In this document: positions 1 to 8,534 of the stretch, piece by piece
Layout: every line of letters starts with the position of its first letter
How positions within the stretch are numbered: the first letter of the stretch is position 1
Origin: Agromyces seonyuensis
GTDB taxonomy: Bacteria; Actinomycetota; Actinomycetes; Actinomycetales; Microbacteriaceae
Direction of reading: 5' to 3'
Length of the DNA stretch: 64,000 nucleotides
Assembly (NCBI RefSeq): GCF_009789225.1
Contig: NZ_WSTA01000004.1
Coordinates: 16,975-80,974, forward strand
Translations under genes and position numbers: made by a program
The notes under the pieces: generated by a model
The model's database searches: none
What the model saw: the letters and a program-made list of their open reading frames with translations, nothing else
Told to the model about the DNA's origin: nothing

Positions 1-424
1 TGATGCGGCCGAGGCGGCCCGCGGCGAGCTCGGAGCGCAGCGCCGCGACCGCCGGGTTGAAGCGCTCGACATGGCCCACCGCACCGACGACGCCCGTCGC
101 TGCGGCCGCCGCGGCGAGCCGCAGCCCGCCTTCGACGGTCTCCGCGACGGGCTTCTCGACGAGGAAGTGCACGCCGGCCTCGGCGAACTGCCGGCCGACC
201 GGCTCGTGGGCGGCCGTCGGCACGGCGATCACGGCCGCGTCGATCCCGACGGCGAGCGCGTCGTCGACCTCCTCGAGTACCTCGAGCCCGCCCGCGACGC
301 CGTAGGGATCGCCGCCGCGGTCGACGATCGCGACGAGCTCGAGCCCGTCGATCTCGCGCAGCAGCCGGGCGTGATGCCGGCCCATCGCGCCGATGCCGAC
401 GAGGGCGACGCGGAGCGCGCTCAC
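1..424 (-). CDS. Gfo/Idh/MocA-family sugar dehydrogenase (partial, C-terminus off the left edge)
   Basis: The visible 141 residues are the N-terminal Rossmann domain of an NAD(P)-dependent sugar or nucleotide-sugar oxidoreductase. They show the dinucleotide motif GIGAMG at residues 10-15 and the family EKP motif at residues 90-92, whose Lys is catalytic in this family. The start is GTG at 424, overlapping the TGA of the aminotransferase gene by four bases, so the two are probably translationally coupled. An oxidoreductase next to a DegT aminotransferase is the usual pair that oxidises and then aminates a nucleotide sugar (as in WlbA/WlbE-type pathways), so I infer a 3-amino or similar amino-sugar precursor for the polysaccharide made by this cluster. 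The exact substrate cannot be told because the C-terminal domain is missing. Confidence 0.85.
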   Translation of the reverse strand, partial: MSALRVALVGIGAMGRHHARLLREIDGLELVAIVDRGGDPYGVAGGLEVLEEVDDALAVGIDAAVIAVPTAAHEPVGRQFAEAGVHFLVEKPVAETVEGGLRLAAAAAATGVVGAVGHVERFNPAVAALRSELAAGRLGRI

Positions 425-1542
425 GCGCCCGCCCCCGCGACCGCGGCGACCGCGGCCGCGATGCGCTCGAGATCGTCGGCGCCGACCGAAGGATGCACCG
501 GGAGGGAGACGACCTCGGCGGCGGCGAGGTCGGTCTGCGGCAGGTCCGCACCGGCGTGCTCGCGGAGCGAAGGGAGCCGGTGCGCCGGGATCGGGTAGTA
601 GACGCCGCTGCCGACGCCGTGCTCCTCCCGGAGCGCGGCGACGAACCCGTCGCGGTCCTCCGGCACCCGGATCGTGTACTGGTGGTAGACGTGCGTCGCC
701 TCCGGCCGCACGGCGGGCGTCGTGACGATCCCGGCGAGCGCGGCGTCGAGGAACGCGGCGTTCGCGCGCCGCTGCGCGGTCCAGGCATCCACCTTCGTGA
801 GCTGCACGCGCCCGATCGCCGCATGGAGGTCGGTCATGCGGGCGTTGAAGCCGACCACCTCGTTCTCGTACTGCCGCTCCATGCCCTGGTTGCGCAGCAG
901 CCGTACCCGGCGGGCCGACTCCTCGTCGGCGAGCACCACCATGCCGCCCTCGCCCGCGGTCATGTTCTTGGTCGGGTAGAGGCTGAACATGCCGCCGTCG
1001 CCGAACGTGCCGACCGGGGCACCGCCGAGGGTCGCGCCGTGGGCCTGCGCCGCATCCTCGAAGACCCTGAAGCCGTGCTCGCGCTGCAGTGCGGCGAGCG
1101 CTGCCATGTCGGCCGGCTGGCCGAAGAGGTGCACCGGCACCACCGCCGCGGTGCGCGGCGTCAGGAGCGCGGCGACCGCCTCGGGGTCGATGCAGAACGT
1201 GACCGGGTCGATGTCCGCGAAGACCGGCGTCGCGCCCGCGAGCACCACGGCGTTCGCCGTCGCCGCGAACGTGAACGAGGGCACCACGACCTCGTCGCCC
1301 GGCCCGATGCCGATCGCGAGCAGCCCCAGGTGCAGGCCGGAGGTCCCGGAGTTGACCGCGACGACCGGCCGGCCCGGCGTGAAGCGCTCGGCGAACTCCC
1401 GCTCGAACGCCGCGACCTCGGGGCCCTGCGCGAGCATGCCGGAGGCGAGGACGCGGTCGACGGCGGCGCGTTCCTCCTCGCCGATCAGGGGCTTGGCGAC
1501 GGGGATCAGGTCGAACTGGCGGGCGTCCGGCTGCAGGGTCAT
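421..1542 (-). CDS. DegT/DnrJ/EryC1-family sugar aminotransferase
   Basis: This 373-residue protein is a PLP-dependent nucleotide-sugar aminotransferase acting in the cytoplasm. It has the usual family length, an N-terminal IPVAKP segment, the SGTSGLHL cofactor loop, the EDAAQAHG motif that binds the pyridine ring, and the PLP lysine in YPTKN at Lys192. It probably transfers an amino group from glutamate to a keto-sugar made by the neighbouring oxidoreductase, whose GTG start overlaps its TGA. I chose ATG 1542 because the protein then begins just before the conserved region; an in-frame extension to 1929 is low-complexity and unlike the family. The sugar position that is aminated cannot be read from sequence. 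Confidence 0.9.
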   Translation of the reverse strand: MTLQPDARQFDLIPVAKPLIGEEERAAVDRVLASGMLAQGPEVAAFEREFAERFTPGRPVVAVNSGTSGLHLGLLAIGIGPGDEVVVPSFTFAATANAVVLAGATPVFADIDPVTFCIDPEAVAALLTPRTAAVVPVHLFGQPADMAALAALQREHGFRVFEDAAQAHGATLGGAPVGTFGDGGMFSLYPTKNMTAGEGGMVVLADEESARRVRLLRNQGMERQYENEVVGFNARMTDLHAAIGRVQLTKVDAWTAQRRANAAFLDAALAGIVTTPAVRPEATHVYHQYTIRVPEDRDGFVAALREEHGVGSGVYYPIPAHRLPSLREHAGADLPQTDLAAAEVVSLPVHPSVGADDLERIAAAVAAVAGAGA

Positions 1543-1702
1543 GTTGGGTCGCTCACTGATGCCGAGAGCACGCGGGCATCGATCGGGGTCACGGTGCGCT
1601 CCATCGTGCCACGCGGGCGCCGCGCGGCGCGCCCCGTTTCCGGGGGTCCCCCGGGGACCCGACGCCCCGTTCTGGGGGCTGGGCCGGGCAGGGGCGCCCG
1701 GG

Positions 1703-1708
1703 TACGAT
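1703..1708 (+). promoter_or_regulatory. Predicted -10 box for the GT87 gene
   Basis: TACGAT preceded by CCCGGG gives a transcript starting near 1715 with a leader of about 63 bases before the ATG at 1778. No clear TTGACA-like -35 is visible. The CCGGG-TANNNT arrangement recurs before several other genes in the window. Confidence 0.5.
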
Positions 1709-1742
1709 TCGGAAGCCGGCTCCGCCGGTTCCACCGTTCGGC

Positions 1743-1766
1743 CGTCAGACCGGACCCGGTCTGACG
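1743..1766. promoter_or_regulatory. 24-bp perfect inverted repeat in the GT87 leader
   Basis: Two perfectly complementary 11-base arms (left arm CGTCAGACCGG) are separated by two bases. The repeat ends directly before the AAGGA ribosome-binding site (1767-1771) of the GT87 gene. In RNA it would fold into a strong hairpin touching the ribosome-binding site; in DNA it could be a dimeric repressor site. Its position downstream of the predicted start fits either role. Confidence 0.55.
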
Positions 1767-1777
1767 AAGGACGAACC

Positions 1778-3070
1778 ATGTCCGAGCTCCGAGGCACGTC
1801 CTCCGCATCACGCTGGCTCATCGTCGCAGCATGGGCTGGCGTCGCCGTGCTCACCGCGATCCTGCTCATCACCAAGTACAGTGCGGCGATCGCCGCCGAC
1901 CCGACCGACGGCAGCCTCGAGATCTTCATCGAGGCCGCGCGGCTCGAGGCGTCGGGGGGCGACCCGTACGACGCCGCCGCACTCGGCGGCAGCTACCTCA
2001 CCGGCTCCTATACCTACTCCCCCCTCGTCGCCTGGGCGCTCATGCCGTTCCTGCAGCTCGGCCTGTTCGGCCAGATCTGGACCGCATTCTGCCTGCTCTG
2101 CGGCGTCGTCGCCGTCGCGGCCGTCACCGCCACCTTGTGGCCGCGGCTCACCCCGTGGGGGCGCGTGCTCGTCGCCGCGGTCGGGATCGTCACGCTCGAC
2201 TACAACGAGGTCGTCAACTGGGAACTCCTCGATGGGCAGTCCCAGTTGCCGGTGCTCGCCACGACGGCGCTCGCGGTGTTCTTCGCCGCCCGCACGCCCG
2301 CGGTCTCCGGCGTGATGCTCGCGCTCGGCGCCCTCGTGAAGACGTGGCCGGCCATGTTCGGTCTGTGGATCCTCCGCGCGCACAACCCGAACCGCCGCAA
2401 GGAACTCCTCGGCGCCATCGGGACGGCGGTCGTCTTCGTCGGGATCATGATCCTCGTCGACGGACCGAACAGCATCGCCGAGTGGGTGCAGCGCACGCTC
2501 GACCTGCGCGAGCAGCCCTTGCAGATCTACTCGGTCTGGTTCTTCGAACGCGAGCTGTTCGCCGGCTCCGCGGACCCCGTCGCGGCGGACGCGGCGCCGC
2601 TCGCGGGACGGATCGTGTCGTGGACGCTCGCCGTGATCGTCCTCGCGCTGCTCGTCCTCGCGCTCCGGCGACCCGGGGAACCCGGTTTGGCGATGTGGAA
2701 CGTCGTCGCCGCGACCCTGCTGCTGCTGCCCGTCTCGCACCACTTCTACCAGCTCATCCTGCTGCCGATCCTCTGGCACTGGCTCGGCATCGCGCTCGCG
2801 GAGCGCCGGAAGCCGGACTCGTGGGCCCTCGTCGGGCTCATGGCGCTCTGGTGGCTCGTCGCGTTCCGCTTCGGGAACGACGGCGATCCGCTCGTGTCCT
2901 CGTTCGTCATCGTCACGCTCACCGTGCTCGTGTACGCCGCGTCGGTGCTCCTCGCCGCGCGCCGCGATCCGCTCGGGCTCCGTCTGCGCCGACGTCCCGT
3001 CGAGGGACCGGCCGCGACGGCCTCCGCCGACGAGGCCGTCACGGCGGCCCATCCGATCGGCGTCGAGTGA
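1778..3070 (+). CDS. GT87-type (DUF2029) polyprenol-phosphate-dependent glycosyltransferase
   Basis: This 430-residue integral membrane protein has about ten hydrophobic segments and resembles the GT87/DUF2029 family that includes mycobacterial PimE. Members use polyprenyl-phosphate mannose to add mannose on the outer face of the membrane. The region FIEAARLEASGGDPYDA followed by YTYSPLV near the N-terminus is typical of the first extracellular loop, where the catalytic Asp lies in this fold. The start at ATG 1778 has an AAGGA site six bases upstream; longer in-frame extensions run through GC-rich noncoding DNA. The TGA overlaps the GTG of the deacetylase gene by four bases, so the two are coupled. 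The acceptor is unknown; a cell-surface glycan or lipoglycan is likely. Confidence 0.8.
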   Translation: MSELRGTSSASRWLIVAAWAGVAVLTAILLITKYSAAIAADPTDGSLEIFIEAARLEASGGDPYDAAALGGSYLTGSYTYSPLVAWALMPFLQLGLFGQIWTAFCLLCGVVAVAAVTATLWPRLTPWGRVLVAAVGIVTLDYNEVVNWELLDGQSQLPVLATTALAVFFAARTPAVSGVMLALGALVKTWPAMFGLWILRAHNPNRRKELLGAIGTAVVFVGIMILVDGPNSIAEWVQRTLDLREQPLQIYSVWFFERELFAGSADPVAADAAPLAGRIVSWTLAVIVLALLVLALRRPGEPGLAMWNVVAATLLLLPVSHHFYQLILLPILWHWLGIALAERRKPDSWALVGLMALWWLVAFRFGNDGDPLVSSFVIVTLTVLVYAASVLLAARRDPLGLRLRRRPVEGPAATASADEAVTAAHPIGVE

Positions 3071-3864
3071 GCGCAGCCTCCCTGGTCGTGCGGCTCGGCG
3101 ACCTCGAGAACGGCGCGGCGGTCCGCAACTCGGGGAGCTTCGCCGACCTCGCCCTCTACGGCGGCCGCATCCCGAGCGTGCTCGCCCGCGCCCTCGCGCT
3201 CTTCTGCGTCGACACGGACGAGCACCTCGTCGCCGTCACCTACGACGACGGACCCGGCGCGGACACACCGCGGCTGCTGGATCGGCTCGCGGAGCGCGGT
3301 GCCGTCGCGACGTTCTTCGTGCTCGCCGAGCAGGCCGAGCAGCATCCGGAGCTCGTCCGGCGCATCGTCGACGAGGGGCACGAGCTCGCGCTCCACGGCG
3401 TCGACCACCGCTCCCTCCGGGAGTACGGGCCCTGGGCCGGCGTCCGGAAGGTGCGCGAGGCGCGCCGCCGGGTCGAACGGATCGCCGGCATCCGCGTTCG
3501 CCGCTACCGGCCGCCGTTCGGCGAGTACACGACCGCGCAGGCGCTCGGTCTGCGCCTGTCCGGCCTCGACGTCGTGATCTGGTCGGCCGACGCCGTCGAC
3601 TGGCGCGACGACGACGGGGACGCCGTCGCCGATCGCGCGATCGCCGCCCTGCACCCGGGCGCGATCCTGCTGCTGCACGATCACCGCGGCGACCCCGAGA
3701 CGCTCCGGCCGGACGAGGCGCTGCCCGCCTTCGACCGCGTCGCGGTGCTCGACCGGCTCCTCGACGCGGCGACCGCGGCGGGCTACGGCACGGCCACGGT
3801 CGGCGGGCTGTCCGAGCGCCACTCGAACGTGCGCAGCCTCGCACGGTTCAGCCGGGCGGACTGA
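3067..3864 (+). CDS. NodB-type polysaccharide deacetylase
   Basis: This 265-residue protein carries the NodB (carbohydrate esterase 4) motifs in order: YDDG at residues 59-62 (catalytic base Asp and metal Asp), HGVDH at 110-114 (the two metal His), RPPFG at 148-152, WSADAVDW near residue 180 and LLHD ending at His204-Asp205. It should remove N- or O-acetyl groups from a sugar. No signal peptide is visible, so it may act in the cytoplasm on a precursor or at the membrane with its coupled GT87 partner, whose stop codon overlaps its GTG start. The gene faces the acyltransferase gene and their stop codons lie 15 bases apart. Confidence 0.88.
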   Translation: MSAASLVVRLGDLENGAAVRNSGSFADLALYGGRIPSVLARALALFCVDTDEHLVAVTYDDGPGADTPRLLDRLAERGAVATFFVLAEQAEQHPELVRRIVDEGHELALHGVDHRSLREYGPWAGVRKVREARRRVERIAGIRVRRYRPPFGEYTTAQALGLRLSGLDVVIWSADAVDWRDDDGDAVADRAIAALHPGAILLLHDHRGDPETLRPDEALPAFDRVAVLDRLLDAATAAGYGTATVGGLSERHSNVRSLARFSRAD

Positions 3865-3879
3865 CCGCCCACCGAGCGC

Positions 3880-5025
3880 TCAGCCGCGCGGGCGGCCGAG
3901 GCGGTCCCGGATGCGCCGGGCGGCGGGGAGCGCGGAGAGCAGCCCCGCGGAGCGGACGCCGCCGTACGCGACGAGCAGGCTCGCCTGCGTCCGGATCCCG
4001 GGGTAGAGGCGCTGGCTCTCGACGAAGCTCGGGTTGATGCACGGGTCGAAGTAGTCGGTGCCGGGCGTGCGAAGGATCTTGTGCATCGCCGCGGCACGGC
4101 CGAGGACGCCGGGACGGAACTTGTGGAAGCGCCGGTCGAAGGTGTCGACGAAGCCGAACTCGGCCGACGCCGACCGCAGGTTCACGGAGAGGTGCACGTC
4201 GGTGCCGCCGCCGCCGAGGACGTTGACGGTCAGCCGGCCGTCGGCGGCGAACGCCGCGAGGATCTCGGTGAACCAGCCGTCCTGCCCGGTGAGCCGGAAG
4301 CCCTCGCCGCCGCGCGCCGCGTCGCCCTTCCAGCCCTCGTCCTCGAGGTCGAGGAACTCGGCGGCGGAACCGGCCGGGTCGGCGCCGCGGTCGTCGAGCT
4401 CGAGCGGGGCGTCGAGCTGCGCCGCGAGCCCGCGCGCGTCGCGCTGGATCCGGCGCTTCGCCTCCCCGCCGCGATGCGGCAGCACGAAGTCCGGCGCATC
4501 CGTGCGCGCCCAGGGCGTCGAGCCCGCGGCATCCGGGAGGGCGATGACGCGTTCCTCGCGCTCGCGCTCCAGGACGCGCGCGCCCGTCGATTGCGCCGCC
4601 GCGGCGAGCGCTTCGGCGAGCGGGCCGTCGACTGGGAACCGGGAGAGGTCGAGCAGCCCCGGCTGCCGCAGGCGGCGCATGCCGCCGAGCAGGAGCTCGA
4701 GCGCGCGGGCGGGCGACGATGCGTCGACGAGCGGATGATGCCGGCCCGCCCAGCGGCGCAGGAACGGTCCGTTCGTCGAGACCGTGCGGATCGGCAGCCC
4801 GCCGATGCGCGACTCGATGCCGATCGGCAGCACCGCGACGAGGTCGTCGCCGTCCTCGGCGAAGACCACCGCGAGGTCGCGCGCCTCGGCGCGGTGCCGC
4901 GCGGACGTCAGGAGGAAGCGCGGTTCGAAGAAGGGATGGGCGTCGATCGAGCGCTCCGCGAGCTCGGCCCAACGGGCGGCATCCCGGTCGGCGACCTCGG
5001 CGAGGGGCACGAGCCGGGCGCTCAC
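3880..5025 (-). CDS. CelD/BioF2-like GNAT acyltransferase of the polysaccharide cluster
   Basis: This 381-residue protein resembles the CelD (BcsL)-like acetyltransferases found in exopolysaccharide loci, which have two GNAT-type halves. Visible landmarks are LSRFPVDGP near residue 140 and FRPGVLGRAAAMHKI near residue 310, which fits the acyl-CoA-binding half. I infer that it acetylates or otherwise acylates a sugar of the polymer. The start is GTG 5025 with GGGCGGGA upstream. The open frame continues far upstream, but that part looks like noncoding extension. It is transcribed towards the deacetylase gene and away from the ABC exporter. Confidence 0.7.
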   Translation of the reverse strand: MSARLVPLAEVADRDAARWAELAERSIDAHPFFEPRFLLTSARHRAEARDLAVVFAEDGDDLVAVLPIGIESRIGGLPIRTVSTNGPFLRRWAGRHHPLVDASSPARALELLLGGMRRLRQPGLLDLSRFPVDGPLAEALAAAAQSTGARVLEREREERVIALPDAAGSTPWARTDAPDFVLPHRGGEAKRRIQRDARGLAAQLDAPLELDDRGADPAGSAAEFLDLEDEGWKGDAARGGEGFRLTGQDGWFTEILAAFAADGRLTVNVLGGGGTDVHLSVNLRSASAEFGFVDTFDRRFHKFRPGVLGRAAAMHKILRTPGTDYFDPCINPSFVESQRLYPGIRTQASLLVAYGGVRSAGLLSALPAARRIRDRLGRPRG

Positions 5026-5216
5026 GCGGGCATCCCGCCCAGCGTCCCGCAGCTCGTTCCGACAGTCGTCACCATGCCCATCGGCCGGAGCCTCCAACGT
5101 CTCGTTCGCCAACACCACGACGCCCTGGCCGTCCCAGTCTCCCCGATCCGCACGAGCCCCGCATCCACCCGAATTGGGGCCCCTCCCGGGCCCCCTGCCG
5201 GGCCCGGGGTGCGTGG

Positions 5217-5222
5217 TAGCTT
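5217..5222 (+). promoter_or_regulatory. Possible -10 box for the ABC exporter operon
   Basis: TAGCTT lies in the 271-base space between the divergent acyltransferase and ABC-exporter genes and would give a leader of about 68 bases. Just upstream (5175-5210) are runs of G and C that could fold into hairpins. No -35 is evident. The rest of this space shows no gene. Confidence 0.3.
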
Positions 5223-5296
5223 GAGGGTCCCGTGCGGCCTCGCATGGTGTCGCACCCCGCCGGGGGCGATCGAGAACACCCGGGAGCCCGAGCGAC

Positions 5297-6505
5297 ATGC
5301 GCGAGACCGCGATCACCGTCGAGGGCCTGTCGAAGACGTACCGGCTCAACCGGAATTCGGCAGGCGTCGACCGCATCACCGATGCGGTGTGGAACCGGAT
5401 CAAGCATCCGTTCGCCCGCGCCGAGTACGACCACTTCGACGCACTGTCGGACGTCGACTTCGAGGTGCCCTGGGGCGAGGCGCTCGGCATCATCGGCCGC
5501 AACGGCGCCGGCAAGTCGACCCTGCTCAAGCTGCTCACGCGCATCACCGCGCCGACGACGGGCCGCATCGACCTCGGCGGCCGCGTCGGCTCGCTGCTCG
5601 AGGTCGGCACGGGCTTCCACCCCGAGCTGACCGGTCGCGAGAACATCTTCCTCAACGGCGCGCTGCTCGGGATGACCCGCGGCGAGATCCGCCGCCGCTT
5701 CGACGAGATCGTCGATTTCTCGGGCGTCGAGCGCTTCCTCGACACCCCGGTGAAGCGCTACTCCTCGGGCATGTACGTGCGGCTGGCGTTCTCCGTCGCG
5801 GCCCACCTCGACACCGAGATCCTGGCGATCGACGAGGTGCTCGCCGTCGGCGACGCCGAGTTCCAGGCGAAGTCGCTCGCGAAGATGCGCGACGTCGCCA
5901 AGGACGGCCGCACCGTCCTGTACGTCAGCCACCAGATGCAGACGGTGACGAACCTCTGCACCTCGGCCATCTACCTCGACCGCGGCACCCTCCAGTACCA
6001 GGGCAGCGTCAACGGGGCCCTCGAGGTGTACCGCAGCAGCTTCGAGCGCTACCAGGCGACCCAGCGCGAGCCCGACAACCGGGCCGGCACCGGCCAGCTG
6101 CGGCTCCAGGACGTGACGCTCGGGGAGCTCACCCAGTCGCCGACCGACGACACCATCGTCGAGCTGGCCCTGCCGGCGGCCCCCGACCTCATCGGCGACT
6201 ACTTCCTCTCGTGCCACATCAACGACCAGAACGGCGTCGTCATCGCGCAGTGCGATTCGCGCCTGCTCGGCCGTTGGCTCGACCCGTCGCGCCCCCACGA
6301 CGTGACGCTGCGGGTCCGCAACCTCTGGCTGAAGCCCGGCACCTACTCGGTCGACGTCTACGTCTGCCAGATGGGCATCCTGGATGCCTGGGAGGGCGCG
6401 GCCGCCTTCGACGTGCTGCCCTCGCTCCCCTACCCCGAGCTCACCTCCGAGGACGCGACCGCCAACGGCATCGTCCTCGCCGATTTCGACTTCGAGGTCG
6501 ACTGA
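5297..6505 (+). CDS. Polysaccharide ABC exporter, ATP-binding protein (Wzt/TagH type)
   Basis: This 402-residue ATPase drives export of a lipid-linked glycan across the cytoplasmic membrane. Walker A (GRNGAGKST) is at residues 67-75, the signature YSSGM near 155-159, Walker B ending AIDEV near 180, and the switch His in SHQ near 211. After the nucleotide-binding domain (to about 240) comes a further ~150-residue beta-rich domain, as in Wzt proteins that read the capped end of an O-antigen. That suggests the exporter recognises a modified chain end. Its TGA overlaps the ATG of the permease by one base. ATG 5297 starts the conserved RETAITVEGLSKTYRL region. Confidence 0.93.
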   Translation: MRETAITVEGLSKTYRLNRNSAGVDRITDAVWNRIKHPFARAEYDHFDALSDVDFEVPWGEALGIIGRNGAGKSTLLKLLTRITAPTTGRIDLGGRVGSLLEVGTGFHPELTGRENIFLNGALLGMTRGEIRRRFDEIVDFSGVERFLDTPVKRYSSGMYVRLAFSVAAHLDTEILAIDEVLAVGDAEFQAKSLAKMRDVAKDGRTVLYVSHQMQTVTNLCTSAIYLDRGTLQYQGSVNGALEVYRSSFERYQATQREPDNRAGTGQLRLQDVTLGELTQSPTDDTIVELALPAAPDLIGDYFLSCHINDQNGVVIAQCDSRLLGRWLDPSRPHDVTLRVRNLWLKPGTYSVDVYVCQMGILDAWEGAAAFDVLPSLPYPELTSEDATANGIVLADFDFEVD

Positions 6506-7323
6506 TGGCCCGCACGATCATCACCCCGCCCAAGGGACTCGGCCTGCCGTCGTTCCGCGAGATCTGGAGCGCTCGCGAGGTGCTCTGGCGCTTCGGAACG
6601 CGCGACATCCTGCTGCGCTACCGCCAGACGGTCGTCGGCGTTGCCTGGGTCGTCATCCAGCCGCTCGTGGGCGCCGGCATCTTCTCGCTCGTGTTCGGCG
6701 GCGTGGCGGGCCTGCCGAGCGGCGGGGTGCCCTACTTCCTCTTCTCCCTCGCGGGCCTGCTGTCGTGGAACCTGTTCGCGAGCGTCATCGACCGATCGGC
6801 CCCCTCACTGGTGTCGAACCAGGCGCTCGTCTCGAAGGTCTACTTCCCACGCCTGCTCGTGCCGGCCTCGACCGTGCTCTCGGTGCTGCTCGACACCGCG
6901 GTGGGCCTCGGTCTCTTCGTCGTGCTCCTCTTCGTCTTCGGCGTCAACCCCGGCTGGCCCGTGCTGCTGTTCCCCGTCTGGGCCCTGCTCGCGCTGATGG
7001 CGGGCCTCGGCCTCGGCATGGCGGCGTCTGCGATCATGGTGAAGTACCGCGACGTCGGCTACGTGCTGCCGTGGGTCGTGCAGGTCCTCTTCTACGCGAC
7101 CCCGGTCGCCTACGCGCTCGAGGGCGCTCCGGCCGACCTGCGCTGGCTCTTCGAGCTCAACCCGCTCACGTGGATGATGGAGGCCTTCCGCTGGTCGATG
7201 CTCGGGCTCGACGCGCCGCCGCTCTGGCAGATGGGCGGATTCGCGCTCTTCGCGGTGCTCCTGCTCGCCCTCGGCCTGACCGTGTTCCAGCGGTACGAGC
7301 GCACGTTCGCCGACGTCATCTGA
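6505..7323 (+). CDS. Polysaccharide ABC exporter, permease (Wzm type, ABC-2)
   Basis: This 272-residue membrane protein has about six transmembrane segments and the features of ABC-2 polysaccharide permeases: an amphipathic start, RDILLRYRQTVVGVAWVVIQP before the first helix, and a final NPLTWMMEAFRW loop near residue 220. It forms the channel for the ATPase encoded just upstream, with which it shares a TGATG junction. Together they should export the glycan assembled by the surrounding transferases. Confidence 0.92.
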   Translation: MARTIITPPKGLGLPSFREIWSAREVLWRFGTRDILLRYRQTVVGVAWVVIQPLVGAGIFSLVFGGVAGLPSGGVPYFLFSLAGLLSWNLFASVIDRSAPSLVSNQALVSKVYFPRLLVPASTVLSVLLDTAVGLGLFVVLLFVFGVNPGWPVLLFPVWALLALMAGLGLGMAASAIMVKYRDVGYVLPWVVQVLFYATPVAYALEGAPADLRWLFELNPLTWMMEAFRWSMLGLDAPPLWQMGGFALFAVLLLALGLTVFQRYERTFADVI

Positions 7324-7371
7324 CCCGATCGCGCCCCCGAACAGGGGCTCACCCGGCGTGCCCGCCCGGGA

Positions 7372-7377
7372 TACGCT
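7372..7377 (+). promoter_or_regulatory. Predicted -10 box for the leader ORF and WbsX gene
   Basis: TACGCT preceded by CCCGGGA. Transcription would start near 7384 and run through the small leader ORF at 7409 before the WbsX gene. Confidence 0.45.
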
Positions 7378-7408
7378 GAAACGCCCCGTACGGAATCCGG
7401 AGTCCTGC

Positions 7409-7462
7409 ATGTTCGCTCGCATCCCCGCGCCTCGGCCGCTCCGACGGGCGGCGGGCTCGTGA
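7409..7462 (+). CDS. 17-codon leader ORF coupled to the WbsX gene
   Basis: An ATG with a well placed GGAG (7399-7402, six bases before) opens a frame encoding MFARIPAPRPLRRAAGS. Its TGA overlaps the GTG start of the next gene in the order GTGA. The peptide is rich in Arg, Pro and Ala and has no recognisable family. The GTG of the WbsX gene has only a GGCGGCGGG stretch nearby, so coupling from this leader may be how it is translated. It could be a regulatory leader peptide or only a ribosome-loading device. Too short for similarity searches to be conclusive. Confidence 0.5.
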   Translation: MFARIPAPRPLRRAAGS

Positions 7463-8532
7463 GCGGGCTCGCGGCGCGGGCGATCGCGTTCTACCTCCCC
7501 CAGTACCACCCGATCCCCGAGAACAACTCGTGGTGGGGCCCGGGCTTCACCGAGTGGACGAACGCGGCGAAGGCCCGCCCGCTGTTCCGCGGACACGAGC
7601 AGCCGCACCTGCCGGCCGACCTCGGTTTCTACGACCTCCGCCTGCCCGAGGCCCGCGAGGCGCAGAGCGCCCTCGCCCTCGAGCACGGCGTCGAGGCGTT
7701 CTGCTACTGGCACTACTGGTTCGGCCAGGGCTCGCGCATCCTCGAGCGGCCCTTCACCGAGGTCGTCGCGACGGGCGAGCCGTCGATCAAGTTCTGCCTC
7801 GGCTGGGCGAACCAGTCGTGGACGGGCATCTGGCACGACGCCGCCAACCGCGTGCTGCGCGAGCAGACGTATCCCGGCCCGGAGGACGACCGGGCGCACT
7901 TCGACGCCATCCTCCCGGCCTTCCGCGACGAGCGGTACCTGCGCGTCGACGGCAAGCCCGTCTTCTACGTCTTCCGGCCCGAGGAACTCCCCGACGCCCG
8001 GGCGTTCGTCGACCGCTGGCAGGCCATGGCGGTCGAGGCCGGGCTCGGCGGGCTCTACCTCGTCGCCGAGGTCAGCGACCTGCTGGGTCGCGGGCCGAAG
8101 TACGTCGGCGTCGACGACGACGGCTTCGACTCGGGCGTGTACGTGCGGCTCCCGGCGACCGTCACCCCGGCGACGACCCTCCGGATGCGCGTGCGGCGCA
8201 AGCTCGGCGGTCCCGAGGCGTACCCGTACTCGACCGACCCCGCGCTCTGGGACGCCGTGCGCGCCGACCCGAAACTCCAGCCGAGCCTCTACCCGAACTG
8301 GGACAACACGCCGCGCTCCGGCGCGCGCGGCCTCGTGCTCACCGGCTCCGAGCCGACGCGGTTCGCCGAGAACGTCGAGCACGCCATCGGCACGCTCGAG
8401 GGCCGGCCCGACGAGGAGCGGCTGCTCTGGATCAAGTCCTGGAACGAGTGGGCCGAGGGCAACTACCTCGAGCCCGACCTCGCCTACGGGCGGGAGTGGC
8501 TCGAGACGCTCGCCGACGGGCTGCGGAGTTGA
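7459..8532 (+). CDS. WbsX-family (GH99-like) polysaccharide biosynthesis protein
   Basis: This 357-residue protein matches the WbsX family found in O-antigen and rhamnan loci. Hallmarks are the start AIAFYLPQYHPIPENN, the GPGFTEW motif near residue 35, the ANQSWTG region near 120 and the late segment KSWNEWAEGNYLEPD near residue 325. The fold is a GH99-like barrel, but the family is usually annotated as a glycosyltransferase or glycan-processing enzyme in synthesis clusters; the reaction is not established here. No signal peptide is present, so it acts in the cytoplasm. It begins with GTG inside the stop of the leader ORF and is followed closely by a GT4 gene. Confidence 0.85.
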   Translation: MSGLAARAIAFYLPQYHPIPENNSWWGPGFTEWTNAAKARPLFRGHEQPHLPADLGFYDLRLPEAREAQSALALEHGVEAFCYWHYWFGQGSRILERPFTEVVATGEPSIKFCLGWANQSWTGIWHDAANRVLREQTYPGPEDDRAHFDAILPAFRDERYLRVDGKPVFYVFRPEELPDARAFVDRWQAMAVEAGLGGLYLVAEVSDLLGRGPKYVGVDDDGFDSGVYVRLPATVTPATTLRMRVRRKLGGPEAYPYSTDPALWDAVRADPKLQPSLYPNWDNTPRSGARGLVLTGSEPTRFAENVEHAIGTLEGRPDEERLLWIKSWNEWAEGNYLEPDLAYGREWLETLADGLRS

Positions 8533-8534
8533 CC

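Noticed and set aside
5160..5215. Riboswitch or structured RNA before the ABC exporter
   Set aside because: The region only shows GC runs able to form hairpins. No known riboswitch core was recognised.
4081..6504. A 1080-residue fusion protein ending in the ABC permease
   Set aside because: The upstream part is Arg-rich shadow coding through the acyltransferase and ATPase genes. The real permease starts at 6505 at a TGATG junction.
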